Source: Streptomyces sp. 840.1
GTDB lineage: Bacteria > Actinomycetota > Actinomycetes > Streptomycetales > Streptomycetaceae
Length of the DNA stretch: 64,000 bases
Reading direction: 5' to 3'
Assembly (NCBI RefSeq): GCF_003751445.1
Contig: NZ_RJUU01000001.1
Coordinates: 3,663,001-3,727,000 of the forward strand
A model generated the notes under the pieces. The model had not been told where the DNA came from, ran no database searches, and was given only the letters and a program-made list of their open reading frames with translations. A program made the translations under genes and the position numbers. The first letter of the stretch is position 1. Every line of letters starts with the position of its first letter. Positions 55,179-63,671 of the stretch are shown here, piece by piece.

Positions 55179-56053
55179 GTACCGCAGCCGAAGTCACCGA
55201 AGCACCACAGGCGCCCGGATACCGCGCCCGGCACACCCTGCCGCTGCGCGTGGAGGCCGCCAGGCAGCTGCGCAGGCGGCGCACCCTGCTCATGGGCGGA
55301 GTGCTGGCCGCCCTGCCGTTCATCCTGATTATCGCGTTCGCGATCGGCGGCACCCCGGGCGGCGGGCCCGGCGGCGGCAGCCGGCTCACCCTGATGGACA
55401 CCGCGACCGCGTCCGCCGCGAACTTCGCCGCGACCTGCCTGTTCGTCTCGGCCGGCTTCCTGCTCGTGGTCCCGGTCGCACTGTTCTGCGGGGACACCGT
55501 CGCCTCCGAGGCCAGCTGGTCCTCGCTGCGCTATCTGCTGGCCGCGCCCGTGCCCCGGGCGCGGCTGCTGTGGAGCAAGCTCGTCGTGGCGCTGGGCTTC
55601 AGCCTGGCCGCGATGGTGCTGCTGCCGCTCGTCGCGCTGGCCGCGGGAGCCGCCGCGTACGGCTGGGGGCCGCTCGAACTGCCCACCGGCGGTGCGCTCG
55701 CCACCGGGGACACGGTGCCCCGGCTCGCACTCGTCGTCGCGTTCATCTTCGTCTCGCAGCTCGTCACCGCCGGGCTGGCGTTCTGGCTGTCGACCAGGAC
55801 GGACGCCCCGCTGGGCGCGGTCGGCGGCGCGGTCGGGCTCACCATCGTCGGCAATGTGCTGGACGCCGTCACCGCGCTCGGCTCCTGGCGCGACTTCCTG
55901 CCGGCGCACTGGCAGTTCGCCTGGGCGGACGCGCTCCAGCCCGACCTTGAGTGGGGCGGCATGGTGAAGGGCGCCTCGGTCTCGGTGGCGTACGCCCTGA
56001 TCCTCTTCGCCCTCGCCTTCCGAGGATTCAGCCGCAAGGACATCGTGTCCTGA
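55175..56053 (+). CDS. ABC-2 type permease, partner of the peptidase-ATPase fusion
   Basis: 292 residues with about six membrane segments (for example LLMGGVLAALPFILIIAFAI, ALGFSLAAMVLLPLVALAAG, LALVVAFIFVSQLVTAGLAF, a C-terminal SVAYALILFALAFRGF). The cytoplasmic N-terminus is followed by an ABC-2/BcrB-like layout with LRYLLAAPVPRARLLWSK, the coupling-helix region conserved in this family. ATG overlaps the ATPase stop, so a 1:1 complex is expected; two copies of each should form the transporter. Ends with FRGFSRKDIVS as in related permeases. Confidence 0.9.
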   Translation: MSTAAEVTEAPQAPGYRARHTLPLRVEAARQLRRRRTLLMGGVLAALPFILIIAFAIGGTPGGGPGGGSRLTLMDTATASAANFAATCLFVSAGFLLVVPVALFCGDTVASEASWSSLRYLLAAPVPRARLLWSKLVVALGFSLAAMVLLPLVALAAGAAAYGWGPLELPTGGALATGDTVPRLALVVAFIFVSQLVTAGLAFWLSTRTDAPLGAVGGAVGLTIVGNVLDAVTALGSWRDFLPAHWQFAWADALQPDLEWGGMVKGASVSVAYALILFALAFRGFSRKDIVS

Positions 56054-56186
56054 GCCCGGCACTCCGCCGGACCCGCCCCGGACGTTGCCGCATCGAGATT
56101 CATCCGCAACCTGCTCACCGGCTCCCCGTACCCCGCTCGCACGTCACACCCACACACGGGACACGACGGAAGCAGGGGGTACGGGG

Positions 56187-57812
56187 ATGGCACGCGGAAC
56201 ACGCGCACACAGCGGGAAACGGATGTACCGAGGGGCGCTGGGGCTGCTGCTGGCGGGCGGGGTGCTGCTCACGGGCTGCTCGGGGGAGGGCAGCGAAACC
56301 AAGAGTTCCACCGCGGACCGCCGGGGAGCGCCCGCCCCGGCCGCCACCGGGAACGGCGCGAAGGGCGGTGCGGAGAACGGCGCGCGGGAGAGGGGCGGGA
56401 CGAAGAAGGAGGACGGGACGAAGAAGGAGGACGGGGCGGAGAAGTCGGTGGCGCCCGACTACCTGTCCACCTTCGCCCTGGACGTGGACACCGCCTCCTA
56501 CGGATACGCGCGCCGCACACTCGCCGGCGGCAGCCTGCCCGACCCCGGGACCGTACGCCCCGAGGAGTTCGTGAACAGCTTCCGCCAGGGCTACCGACGC
56601 CCGAAGGGCAACGGCTTCAGCGTCTCCGTCGACGGGGCACGGGCCGGCGCCGAGGGCGGCGGCTGGTCGCTGGTCCGGGTCGGTCTGGCGACCAGAGCCG
56701 CACCGCCCGCCGCCGAACGGCCGCCCGCCGCCCTCACGTTCGTCGTCGACATCTCCGGATCGATGGACTCCGCCGACCGGCTCGGCCTGGTGAAGAGTTC
56801 CCTTGCCACCCTCACCGACGAACTGCGCGACGACGATTCCGTCTCCCTGGTCACCTTCAGCGACAAGGCGCAGACCCTTCTGCCGATGACCCGGCTGCGC
56901 GACCACCGGGAGAAGATCCACGACGCGGTCGACTCCATGGAGCCCACCGACTCCACCAACGTGGCGGCAGGCGTCCGGCGCGGTTACGAGGAGGCGGTCG
57001 ACGGCCACCGCGAGGGCGCCGGCAACCGCGTGGTCCTGCTCTCCGACGCGCTCGCCAACACCGGTGAGACCGACGCCGACGCGATCCTCGAACGGATCGG
57101 CTCCGCCCGCCGCGAGTACGGCATCACCCTCTTCGGGGTCGGGGTCGGCAGCGACTACGGCGACGCGCTGATGGAACGGCTCACCGACAAGGGCGACGGG
57201 CACACCACGTACATCGCCGACGAGGAGCAGGCTCGCAAGGTCTTCGTCGACCAGTTGCCCGCGCACCTCGAACTGACGGCGCGCGACGCGAAGGCACAGG
57301 TGGCCTTCGACCCGGAGACCGTCGAGAAGTTCAGGCTGATCGGCTACGAGGACCGCAAGGTGGCCGACGACGGCTTCCGCGACGACCGGGTGGACGGCGG
57401 CGAGGTCGGCCCCGGACATACGGTGACCGCGCTGTACGCCGTACGCCTGCGGGACGGTGCCTCGGGCCACGTGGCCACCGCCACGGTGCGCTGGCTGGAC
57501 CCCGAGAGCCGTGCCGCGCACGAGGAGACGGGCGAGGTGGAGACCGGGGCGCTCGGGGGGCGGCTCTGGGGCGGTCGCAGCACCCGGCTCCAAGTGGCTG
57601 CGGTGGCCGTCTACTTCGCGGAGCAACTGCGCGGCGGCGAACTGCCGGGCGCGCCCGGTCTCGGTGCACTCGCCTCCCGGGCGAAGACGCTGGCCGAGGA
57701 GACGGAGGACGACTCCGTGTCGAAGCTGGCCGCGGCGATCGGCGCCGCGGACCGGCTCAGGGGCGGCCGGGGCGACACCGGCGCGGATACGGGAGAGGGG
57801 GAGATGGACTGA
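56187..57812 (+). CDS. von Willebrand factor A domain lipoprotein (YfbK type)
   Basis: 541 residues. Lipobox LLTGC with Cys31 after a short signal peptide marks a lipoprotein anchored on the outer face. A charged linker with KKEDG repeats is followed by the vWF_A N-terminal domain (STFALDVDTASYGYARRTLA), a vWA domain with a complete MIDAS (DISGSM about 187-192, later threonine and LLSDALANTGE) and a C-terminal DUF3520-type domain. The ATG at 56187 is chosen for AGGGGG upstream; 56223 is possible. Likely a metal-dependent adhesion or complex-assembly protein. It follows the permease by 133 bases and may or may not be co-transcribed. Confidence 0.9.
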   Translation: MARGTRAHSGKRMYRGALGLLLAGGVLLTGCSGEGSETKSSTADRRGAPAPAATGNGAKGGAENGARERGGTKKEDGTKKEDGAEKSVAPDYLSTFALDVDTASYGYARRTLAGGSLPDPGTVRPEEFVNSFRQGYRRPKGNGFSVSVDGARAGAEGGGWSLVRVGLATRAAPPAAERPPAALTFVVDISGSMDSADRLGLVKSSLATLTDELRDDDSVSLVTFSDKAQTLLPMTRLRDHREKIHDAVDSMEPTDSTNVAAGVRRGYEEAVDGHREGAGNRVVLLSDALANTGETDADAILERIGSARREYGITLFGVGVGSDYGDALMERLTDKGDGHTTYIADEEQARKVFVDQLPAHLELTARDAKAQVAFDPETVEKFRLIGYEDRKVADDGFRDDRVDGGEVGPGHTVTALYAVRLRDGASGHVATATVRWLDPESRAAHEETGEVETGALGGRLWGGRSTRLQVAAVAVYFAEQLRGGELPGAPGLGALASRAKTLAEETEDDSVSKLAAAIGAADRLRGGRGDTGADTGEGEMD

Positions 57813-57961
57813 CGGGGGCGGGTCCGCACCGGGGCCGGACGGTGGGCGGTGGCCGGGGCGGGACCGGGTTGAACTCGGCGTAGCGCAGGGGGAGCACCTC
57901 CGGTCGCACGTTCATGCGAATTACGGATGTGCGGCCGGGGGTGCTGGGCCATGATGAGCCC

Positions 57962-58501
57962 ATGGCCTCCCTGTTCCTCGCTCTCGCCGTGATCACGACC
58001 GGCCTGTACGCGGGCTTCCTGCTGACGTTCCTGGTCGTCGTCATGCCCGGTCTCGCGGTCCTGCCGGACGACGGATTCACGGCTGCGATGCGCCGCTTCA
58101 ACGAGAAGGTCCCCGGACCCGGGTTCCTGGTCGTCTTCCTCGGCGTGATCGCCTTCCCCGTCGCCACGCTCGTCACCGGGAAGAGCGGCTGGGGATGGCC
58201 GCTGGTGGCCGGGGCGCTGGCCTGCGCCGTCCTCTCCCACGCGGTCACGATCGCGGGCAACATCCCGCTCAACAAGGCGCTCGCCGCGGCGGAGCCGGTG
58301 TCCGGGCCGGTGCCGGCGCCCGCCTCGGTGTCAGTACCGGTCGCTGCGGCCCCGGGCGAGGGCGGAGCGGTTGCCGAGGCCGGCGAGAAGGCCGACAGCG
58401 CGGCCCGTACCGCGTTCGAGGCCCGCTGGAACATCCTTCACCAGGTCCGGACGGCGCTCTCGCTCGCCGCGTTCATCCTGCTGGTCTTCGCCGCCAACTA
58501 A
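57962..58501 (+). CDS. DUF1772 (anthrone oxygenase-like) membrane protein
   Basis: 179 residues with four membrane segments (FLALAVITTGLYAGFLLTFL, GFLVVFLGVIAFPVATLV, WPLVAGALACAVLSHAVTIA, LSLAAFILLVFAAN) typical of DUF1772, related to anthrone oxygenases. The conserved NIPLNKAL and FEARWNILHQVRT motifs flank the third segment. A low-complexity Ala/Pro/Glu insert of about 40 residues between them is unusual for the family. The TAA stop is the first three bases of nearly all of the left arm of a perfect 23-bp inverted repeat. Confidence 0.85.
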   Translation: MASLFLALAVITTGLYAGFLLTFLVVVMPGLAVLPDDGFTAAMRRFNEKVPGPGFLVVFLGVIAFPVATLVTGKSGWGWPLVAGALACAVLSHAVTIAGNIPLNKALAAAEPVSGPVPAPASVSVPVAAAPGEGGAVAEAGEKADSAARTAFEARWNILHQVRTALSLAAFILLVFAAN

Positions 58502-58562
58502 GGCCTGTCCGGCGGATCTTCCAGACGCCGCGGGCCCGCGAAGATCCGCCGGACAGGCCTTA
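58499..58562. repeat. Perfect 23-bp inverted repeat enclosing an 18-base loop
   Basis: The arms 58499-58521 and 58540-58562 are perfectly complementary (core GGCCTGTCCGGCGGATCTTC). Each outer end supplies the TAA stop codon of the neighbouring gene, DUF1772 on the plus strand and the XRE regulator on the minus strand. It serves as a bidirectional terminator, but its length exceeds what is needed, and the end motif resembles the IS5-type end near 63003-63022, so it may be a small mobile element. Confidence 0.9.
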
Positions 58563-59447
58563 GGCGTATTGACCCGTAGGGCTCGGGACCCGGCCGGCCA
58601 GCAGATCGAGTGCCTGGCGCCCGGGTGAGCCGGGCTCGGGCGCGTAGACGGTGATACGGAGCCCGGGGTCAGCGGGCAGGTCGAGCGCTTCGTAGGGCAG
58701 GGTCAGGTCCCCGACGAGCGGGTGGCGGAGTTGCTTCACGCCGGAGTGGTGGAACCTCACGTCGTGCCGGGCCCAACGACGGGCGAACTCGTCGCTCTTC
58801 GTGCAGAGCTCGCCGATCAGGTCCATCAGGCCCTTGTCCCCCGGGGAGCGGCCGGTCTCGGTGCGCAGCAGGGCGACCGAGTCGCCGGCGGCCTTCTCCC
58901 GTTCGGGCCAGAAGCCGGCGGAACCGGGGTCGAGGAACAGGAACCGCGCGGTGTTGACCGGACCACGCTGCGCGAACAACGGGGAGTCGTAGACCGGGGC
59001 GTACAGCGCCCGGCCGAGCGGGTTGGCGGCGAGGATGTCGAACCGCCCGTTGCGGATGTAGGCGGGCTGGTCGGTCATCGCGTCGAGCATCCGCAGCACC
59101 ACCGGCCGGATCCGCCCCGTCACAGCAGGTGGCCGACGCTCTGACGCCGTGGCCGCGCGGGCCAGGTCGTAGAGGTGGGCCCGCTCGGCGTCGTCGAGCT
59201 GAAGTGCGCGGGACAGGGAGTCCAGCACCGAGTCCGAGGCGCCCCGAAGGTTCCCGCGTTCGAGGCGGATGTAGTAGTCGACGCTCATCCCGGCCAGCAG
59301 CGCCACCTCCTCCCGGCGCAGCCCGGTCACACGGCGATTGCCACCGAAGACGGGCAGCCCGGCCCGCTGGGGCGTGATGCGGGCGCGGCGGGTGCTGAGG
59401 AACTCCCGCACCTCGTCGGCCTGCTCATTCCTCTCCCTGTCGGTCAC
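58560..59447 (-). CDS. XRE family regulator with MmyB-like ligand domain
   Basis: 295 residues, GTG start. N-terminal helix-turn-helix: LRREEVALLAGMSVDYYIRL then ERGNLRGASDSVLDSLSRAL. C-terminal MmyB-like (MLTR_LBD) domain, with FDILAANPLGRALYAPVYDS and RRWARHDVRFHHSGVKQLRH. This class binds lipids or fatty acids in solved cases and typically regulates a divergent short-chain dehydrogenase gene, as here (183-base gap). Confidence 0.92.
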   Translation of the reverse strand: MTDRERNEQADEVREFLSTRRARITPQRAGLPVFGGNRRVTGLRREEVALLAGMSVDYYIRLERGNLRGASDSVLDSLSRALQLDDAERAHLYDLARAATASERRPPAVTGRIRPVVLRMLDAMTDQPAYIRNGRFDILAANPLGRALYAPVYDSPLFAQRGPVNTARFLFLDPGSAGFWPEREKAAGDSVALLRTETGRSPGDKGLMDLIGELCTKSDEFARRWARHDVRFHHSGVKQLRHPLVGDLTLPYEALDLPADPGLRITVYAPEPGSPGRQALDLLAGRVPSPTGQYA

Positions 59448-59630
59448 AGCACCACCGTAGGCCGTGCCGCGATGTGCTGGGAGGTACTGCCGTTACCCGG
59501 AAGAGCGGTGACTCCCACCCGCGCACGCATGCGGGTTCCATGGAGGGACTCAGCAAGGCGGAGCAGCCTCACATCGGCCTGCCCAGCAGTCCGACGCACC
59601 GTCCCGCACGACCGAACGGCAAGGCTTCCA

Positions 59631-60425
59631 ATGGCAGACAAGCAATTCACCTCACATGCGGAACTCTTCGATCTGAGCGGAAAGCGCGCGCTCGTCACCG
59701 GTGGCACCAGAGGCATCGGGATGATGATCGCGCGTGGCCTGCTTCAGGCGGGTGCCCGTGTGGTCATCAGCTCACGCGACGCGGAAGCGTGCGCCCAGGC
59801 CCAGGAACAACTGTCCGCGTTCGGTGAGGTGCGGGCCGTTCCAGCGGACCTGTCCCGCCACGACGAGTGCCGGCGGCTGTCGAGCCTCGTCACCGCCGGC
59901 TCGGAGCGCCTCGACATCCTCGTCAACAACGCGGGCGCCATGTGGGACGAGCCGCTGGAGACGTTCCCGGACGCGGCCTGGGACACGGTCGTCGACCTCA
60001 ACCTGAAGTCTCCGTTCTGGCTGGTCCAGGCGCTGCTGCCCGCACTTCGCCGGGCGGGCACCGTCGACGATCCGGCGCGGATCATCAACATCGGCAGCAT
60101 CGCCGCCATCCACATCCCCCAGCGGCCCAACTACTCGTACTCCAGCAGCAAGGCCGCACTGCACCAGCTCACCCGAGTGCTCGCCAAGGAACTGGGTCCG
60201 CAGCACGTCAGCGTGAACGCCGTGGCGCCGGGGCCGTTCCCGTCCTCGATGATGGCCGCGACCCTCGATGAGCTCGGCGAGGCGATCGCGGCGGCGGCCC
60301 CGCTGCGCAGGATCGGCCGCGACGACGACATGGCGGGTGTCGCCGTGTTCCTCGCCGGCCGGGCAGGCGCATACCTGACGGGTGCCGTCATCCCTGTCGA
60401 CGGCGGCATCGCCACAACCGCGTAG
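59631..60425 (+). CDS. Short-chain dehydrogenase/reductase
   Basis: 264-residue classical SDR. Cofactor motif VTGGTRGIGMMIA, NNAG at ILVNNAGAMW, catalytic Ser in INIGSIAA and YxxxK in YSYSSSKAA; VAPGPFPSSM follows. An Arg in SSRDAE after strand 2 suggests NADP(H). AAGG lies 7 bases before the ATG. It is divergent from an MmyB-like regulator that probably controls it. Substrate unknown. Confidence 0.93.
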   Translation: MADKQFTSHAELFDLSGKRALVTGGTRGIGMMIARGLLQAGARVVISSRDAEACAQAQEQLSAFGEVRAVPADLSRHDECRRLSSLVTAGSERLDILVNNAGAMWDEPLETFPDAAWDTVVDLNLKSPFWLVQALLPALRRAGTVDDPARIINIGSIAAIHIPQRPNYSYSSSKAALHQLTRVLAKELGPQHVSVNAVAPGPFPSSMMAATLDELGEAIAAAAPLRRIGRDDDMAGVAVFLAGRAGAYLTGAVIPVDGGIATTA

Positions 60426-60662
60426 CGGCAGACTCGGATTCCGCATCCGGGACGTGCGGCGACGGGTTCGGTGTCGGCATCGATGATGAACTGCACGTTC
60501 GCCGAGAAGCGGCGGTTTCCCCGCTCGCGCACGACCTTCAGCAGTCGAAATCCTTAACCAACTGCGTAGTTGGATGGTGAAGGTCGGTGCGGACGGCGAC
60601 GCCCGGGTGCGCCCGCGTGGCTCTCCCGCTGCGCCGCCGACTCCATTGCGGCCGGCCCGCCC
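60426..60662. other. Intergenic region with transposase relic and small hairpin
   Basis: Between the SDR and the NHLP-domain gene, both of which end here. Apart from the transposase relic it holds CCAACT-GCGT-AGTTGG (60558-60573), a 6-bp hairpin that may end the NHLP gene transcript on the minus strand. Nothing else coding was seen. Confidence 0.5.
60430..60545 (-). pseudogene. IS5-type transposase fragment
   Basis: On the minus strand one frame reads LLKVVRERGNRRFSANVQFI then IDADTEPVAARPG, which resembles the conserved core of IS5-family (DDE) transposases (NYRFSANVQVVIDADTRLVVA-like; shown only in part). It has no start and no further transposase sequence on either side, so it is a relic of about 35 codons. 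It borders the NHLP gene region. No full element is present. Confidence 0.5.
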
Positions 60663-62285
60663 CTATGCTGCCCTGGTCTCGTGAGCGGAATCCGCAAGGG
60701 ACCCCTCCAGGGAGAACCGCAACGGCAGCACCATCCGGAAGCGGCCCGGCCTCTCCTGAACCACCTCGAACTCGACGCCGGCCGGGATCGGCAGCCCGAG
60801 GAAGGCCTCGATGGTCTCCTTGGGCTCCCTCACCAACGCGCGGAGGAACGCCGGGTCGGCCTGGGCCCGATCGATCAGCCGGCGCTCGATGAGCTGCCTG
60901 TCCGTGTGCTTGAACAGCTTGTGCCATTCTTGGGCCTTGCGCCGCTCCGCGTCGATGTCGGCGATTTGCATATGTCCCGTCTGTGCCCCCGAACCGAATG
61001 GGCCACAGTTCGGAGCCGACGTCGGCAGACTGTTCTGGAGACCCCAGTTGCAGAACACGTCGTGACGGGTGGCTACGCCGAGCGGGTTGGTGATCCGGCC
61101 GTAGCCGTCGTCCTGGAACAGCCAGTTGCTCAGATCGTCGGGAGCCTTCTCGGCGGTGTACCAGTCGTCCGGACCGGTTCCGAGGTAGTTCTCGCAGATG
61201 TCGATGCCTTTCTGTGAATAGACCGTGTCCGTGTCCGTCTGCCAGGTGAGGTAGTAGGCGTCGAAGGTGTCTCCGCTCTGGCTGAGCATGTTCTCGATGT
61301 AGTCGGCGGGCGATGTGTAGTCGCCGCTCTCGACGAATTGACTGACGTCGGCGAGAAGCACGAACCACCTCACGGGCAGCAAGGTCTTGGTGAGCGACAC
61401 CTTGTAGGCCGCGACCGCATCGTCGGTCATGTCCTGGAATGCCTCGCTGTACTTGTCAGGCACGGCGAGTTCGGGCGAGGCCATCGTCCAGGCCGTGGCC
61501 GTCTCCCCGGTGTTCGGGTTCGTCCAGGTCGTGCTCCAGTTCCCGGCCACGTCGTCGTGGATCACGGAGAGGTCGTGCTCCGCCTGGAGGAAGCTCTGGT
61601 AGAACCGGTCCCACACACCGCCCATGACTCCTTGGAGGGTCGGCGGAGTTTCGGTGACATACCCCCAGAAGATGTTCGCCACCGCCGCCGAGAAGAAGGC
61701 GTTGCCTTTGAAATCCACGCCGCCGATGCCCCAGAGCGCGTCGTCGATCAGATTGGCGACGAAAGACTCGCCCGGGTCGGTCGACCCGTCCTCGGACAGG
61801 TGGGAGTAGACGTCCTGGATGATGTCCTGAAAGTAGCTGTGGAGGTTCGTCAGCCAGTCCATCTCGTTCTCGATGTTCGTGATCGCCAGAGCCACCTGGG
61901 CCGCGGTGGGGGGCGGCGGCTCTTCCTCCTGGAAATCCGTCGTGGTGTTGTCGTCCAGGGTGCCGACGAGAACGGCGGGCTGGACGTCGCACCCCTCGGT
62001 CTGCGAGCGCCGGTAGATGTTGCGCTGGGTCGCCGTACCCTCGGGATCGGTCGCCAGGTCGACGAGATAGGCCAGTGCGTAGCCGCTGCCGCCCCAGGAG
62101 CTCCAGGGCCCGAACGCGCTCTCCCCCGAGCTGTTGACGAACGTCATCGCGTACTCGTTCTGGGTCTTGTCCGGCCACCACGGGTTTTCGGGCGGGAACG
62201 GCGCGTTCTGCGCGTAATACGACGGCGTGGGTGCCGTCGCGGGTGCGGTCGGAATCGCGTCTTCGGGAGTCTTCTTTCCGCTCAC
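60663..62285 (-). CDS. 540-residue protein with C-terminal NHLP (nitrile-hydratase-leader-like) domain
   Basis: GTG 62285 is chosen for GGAGG 8 bases upstream. No signal peptide. Residues about 40-115 look like a fibronectin/phage-tail-type beta domain (EYAMTFVNSSGESAFGPWSS, GTATQRNIYRRSQTEG, VLVGTLDDNTTTDFQEEEP). The middle 320 residues are acidic, aromatic and mostly helical (TNIENEMDWLTNLHSYFQDI) and match nothing I know. Residues 470-521 fit the NHLP/nitrile hydratase alpha leader pattern: LIDRAQADPAFLRALVREPK, TIEAFLGLPIPAGVEFEVVQ, GRFRMVLP. Only 19 residues follow, without a GG cleavage site. No RiPP modification enzyme lies nearby. Flanked by transposase relics; function unknown. Confidence 0.75.
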   Translation of the reverse strand: MSGKKTPEDAIPTAPATAPTPSYYAQNAPFPPENPWWPDKTQNEYAMTFVNSSGESAFGPWSSWGGSGYALAYLVDLATDPEGTATQRNIYRRSQTEGCDVQPAVLVGTLDDNTTTDFQEEEPPPPTAAQVALAITNIENEMDWLTNLHSYFQDIIQDVYSHLSEDGSTDPGESFVANLIDDALWGIGGVDFKGNAFFSAAVANIFWGYVTETPPTLQGVMGGVWDRFYQSFLQAEHDLSVIHDDVAGNWSTTWTNPNTGETATAWTMASPELAVPDKYSEAFQDMTDDAVAAYKVSLTKTLLPVRWFVLLADVSQFVESGDYTSPADYIENMLSQSGDTFDAYYLTWQTDTDTVYSQKGIDICENYLGTGPDDWYTAEKAPDDLSNWLFQDDGYGRITNPLGVATRHDVFCNWGLQNSLPTSAPNCGPFGSGAQTGHMQIADIDAERRKAQEWHKLFKHTDRQLIERRLIDRAQADPAFLRALVREPKETIEAFLGLPIPAGVEFEVVQERPGRFRMVLPLRFSLEGSLADSAHETRAA

Positions 62286-62628
62286 GTGGGTGGCCTCCAG
62301 TCGCCTTGGTCCGAATCTGCGGAGGGCATGGATCTGCGCTGGCGACCTCACGGGCCACCGTAAACCCGAAATGGGGAATAGATGTGCTGTGATGGGCGAG
62401 CCTGCGCCCACTGCGCGCATTCGTGCCGCGAGAAACCAGCGACACGCAATTGATCTATGTATGCAACGCTAGCTCTCCCTGGTAGGGGCCGCAATGCGTC
62501 GCATGGACCAGCGAGAGCATTGCCGCTCCGCTCGGCTCCACCACCGCGCCGCGCCTCCTCCTCGCGCAGGGCCGAGCCCGGCGCGCTCCGAATTTTCTCG
62601 CGCCCGCTTGACCTCGGCGATCGTGCCG
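62286..62628. other. Upstream region of the NHLP-domain gene
   Basis: 343 bases with no clear gene. The part near 62430-62465 (CAATTGATCTATGTATGCAA) is strikingly AT-rich and is the best promoter candidate for the minus-strand gene. An inverted repeat GCAATGC (62491-62497)/GCATTGC (62517-62523), extendable to 10 bp with one mismatch, lies just beyond, and the stretch up to 62628 joins the transposase remnant. Confidence 0.45.
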
Positions 62629-63022
62629 GTGGATCTTGGTGGCTGGGCCGCCTCGGGAGCGTCCGAGGCGATGGTCGTCGGGCTCGGTGTCGATCCCGCC
62701 GGGCGGCTCGCGCTGCGGATCCCTTTTATCTGGAGTTGCTCCAGGATCCGCTTCCAGGTGCCGTCGCGCTGCCACCGGCGGAACAGGCCGTGGATCCGGC
62801 CCCATGGGCCCGTATCGCTCGGGGATGTCCCGCCAGGGGGTGCCCGTTCGGGTCCCCCTCCGTATGCCTTCGATCAGCTGCCGACGTGTCCACGTCCGCG
62901 GCCTGCCCGCTTTCTTCCCCGGCGGCAGCAACGGCTCCAACACAGCCCACTGTCGGTCTGTCAGAGCCCATCGCGCCACACCATGATCATCGCGACTCAA
63001 GATCCACTTTCGCGACAGACCT
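62629..63022 (-). mobile_element. Truncated, frameshifted IS5-family insertion sequence
   Basis: From ATG 63000 on the minus strand the frame reads WALTDRQWAVLEPLLPPGKK, GRPRTWTRRQLIEGIR, then TGTPWRDIPERYGP, the N-terminus of an IS5-type transposase. Near 62808 a 1-base insertion shifts the expected GRIHGLFRRWQRDGTWKRIL into another frame. An internal deletion then joins it to EPPGGIDTEPDDHRLGRSRGG and TKIH, after which similarity stops. The end AGGTCTGTCGCGAAAGTGG (63004-63022) may be the remaining inverted-repeat end. Inactive. Confidence 0.85.
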
Positions 63023-63098
63023 TAGTGACGCGTCTCGGATCCATGGCTGGGTGATGGGTCCTTATGAAAGCGCCTCAGTGAGCCGACCGGTGCACGGA

Positions 63099-63671
63099 TC
63101 ACCAGACCCCGGGGGTGCCCAGTTCACCGCCCCGGACGATCAGCGAGCAGGGATTTACGGTCACTGGGCAAGAGTTCCACAGCTCCACCCCGGCTGTGAT
63201 CAGCTCCAGTACCGCGCGTTGTTCGTCGGGAGTCCACGCAGCGGACTCTCCTCCGAACAGCTTCTCGTAGGCGCTGTTATGCACCGCTTCCTGCTGGGGC
63301 AGCCGCTGGACCGCGTCGAGGCCGCGGGCCAGATCCTCGAAGAAGTTCCACGTCTCCAGCACCGAACCCGACGGGACCTTCCGGCGCACCGGATCCTCCA
63401 GCCAGTGCTGGACACGGACGAGCTCCAGCGTGTCGGCCTCAGAAGTGGCCGGCCTCAGCCCCCGCCGGCTCACATACACCCGCGCCTGCCGAACAGTCAC
63501 GAACACCGGCACTCGCGAGCGACCAGCTTCTGCCAACGCATACACCTGATCGGGTTCGTCGCCCCGCCCGCCGATCCACAGAACTACCGCACTGCGCCCG
63601 CGCCCACGCACCCGGTACGCATAGAGACGCTCAGTTCCACCGCGGCGTCCGGTCTCCAACACATCTGTCAT
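63099..63671 (-). CDS. Protein of unknown function, low codon bias
   Basis: 190 residues from ATG 63671, which overlaps the preceding stop (ATGA); a GTG at 63686 is the alternative. It starts with a beta-rich half (ERLYAYRVRGRGRSAVVLWI, VPVFVTVRQARVYVSRRGL) followed by helices (VQHWLEDPVRRKVPSGSVLE, FFEDLARGLDAVQRLPQQEA). No signal peptide or membrane segment and no motif I recognise. Third positions are noticeably less GC-rich than in the core genes, consistent with recent acquisition. It is the last of three overlapping genes. Confidence 0.7.
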   Translation of the reverse strand: MTDVLETGRRGGTERLYAYRVRGRGRSAVVLWIGGRGDEPDQVYALAEAGRSRVPVFVTVRQARVYVSRRGLRPATSEADTLELVRVQHWLEDPVRRKVPSGSVLETWNFFEDLARGLDAVQRLPQQEAVHNSAYEKLFGGESAAWTPDEQRAVLELITAGVELWNSCPVTVNPCSLIVRGGELGTPGVW

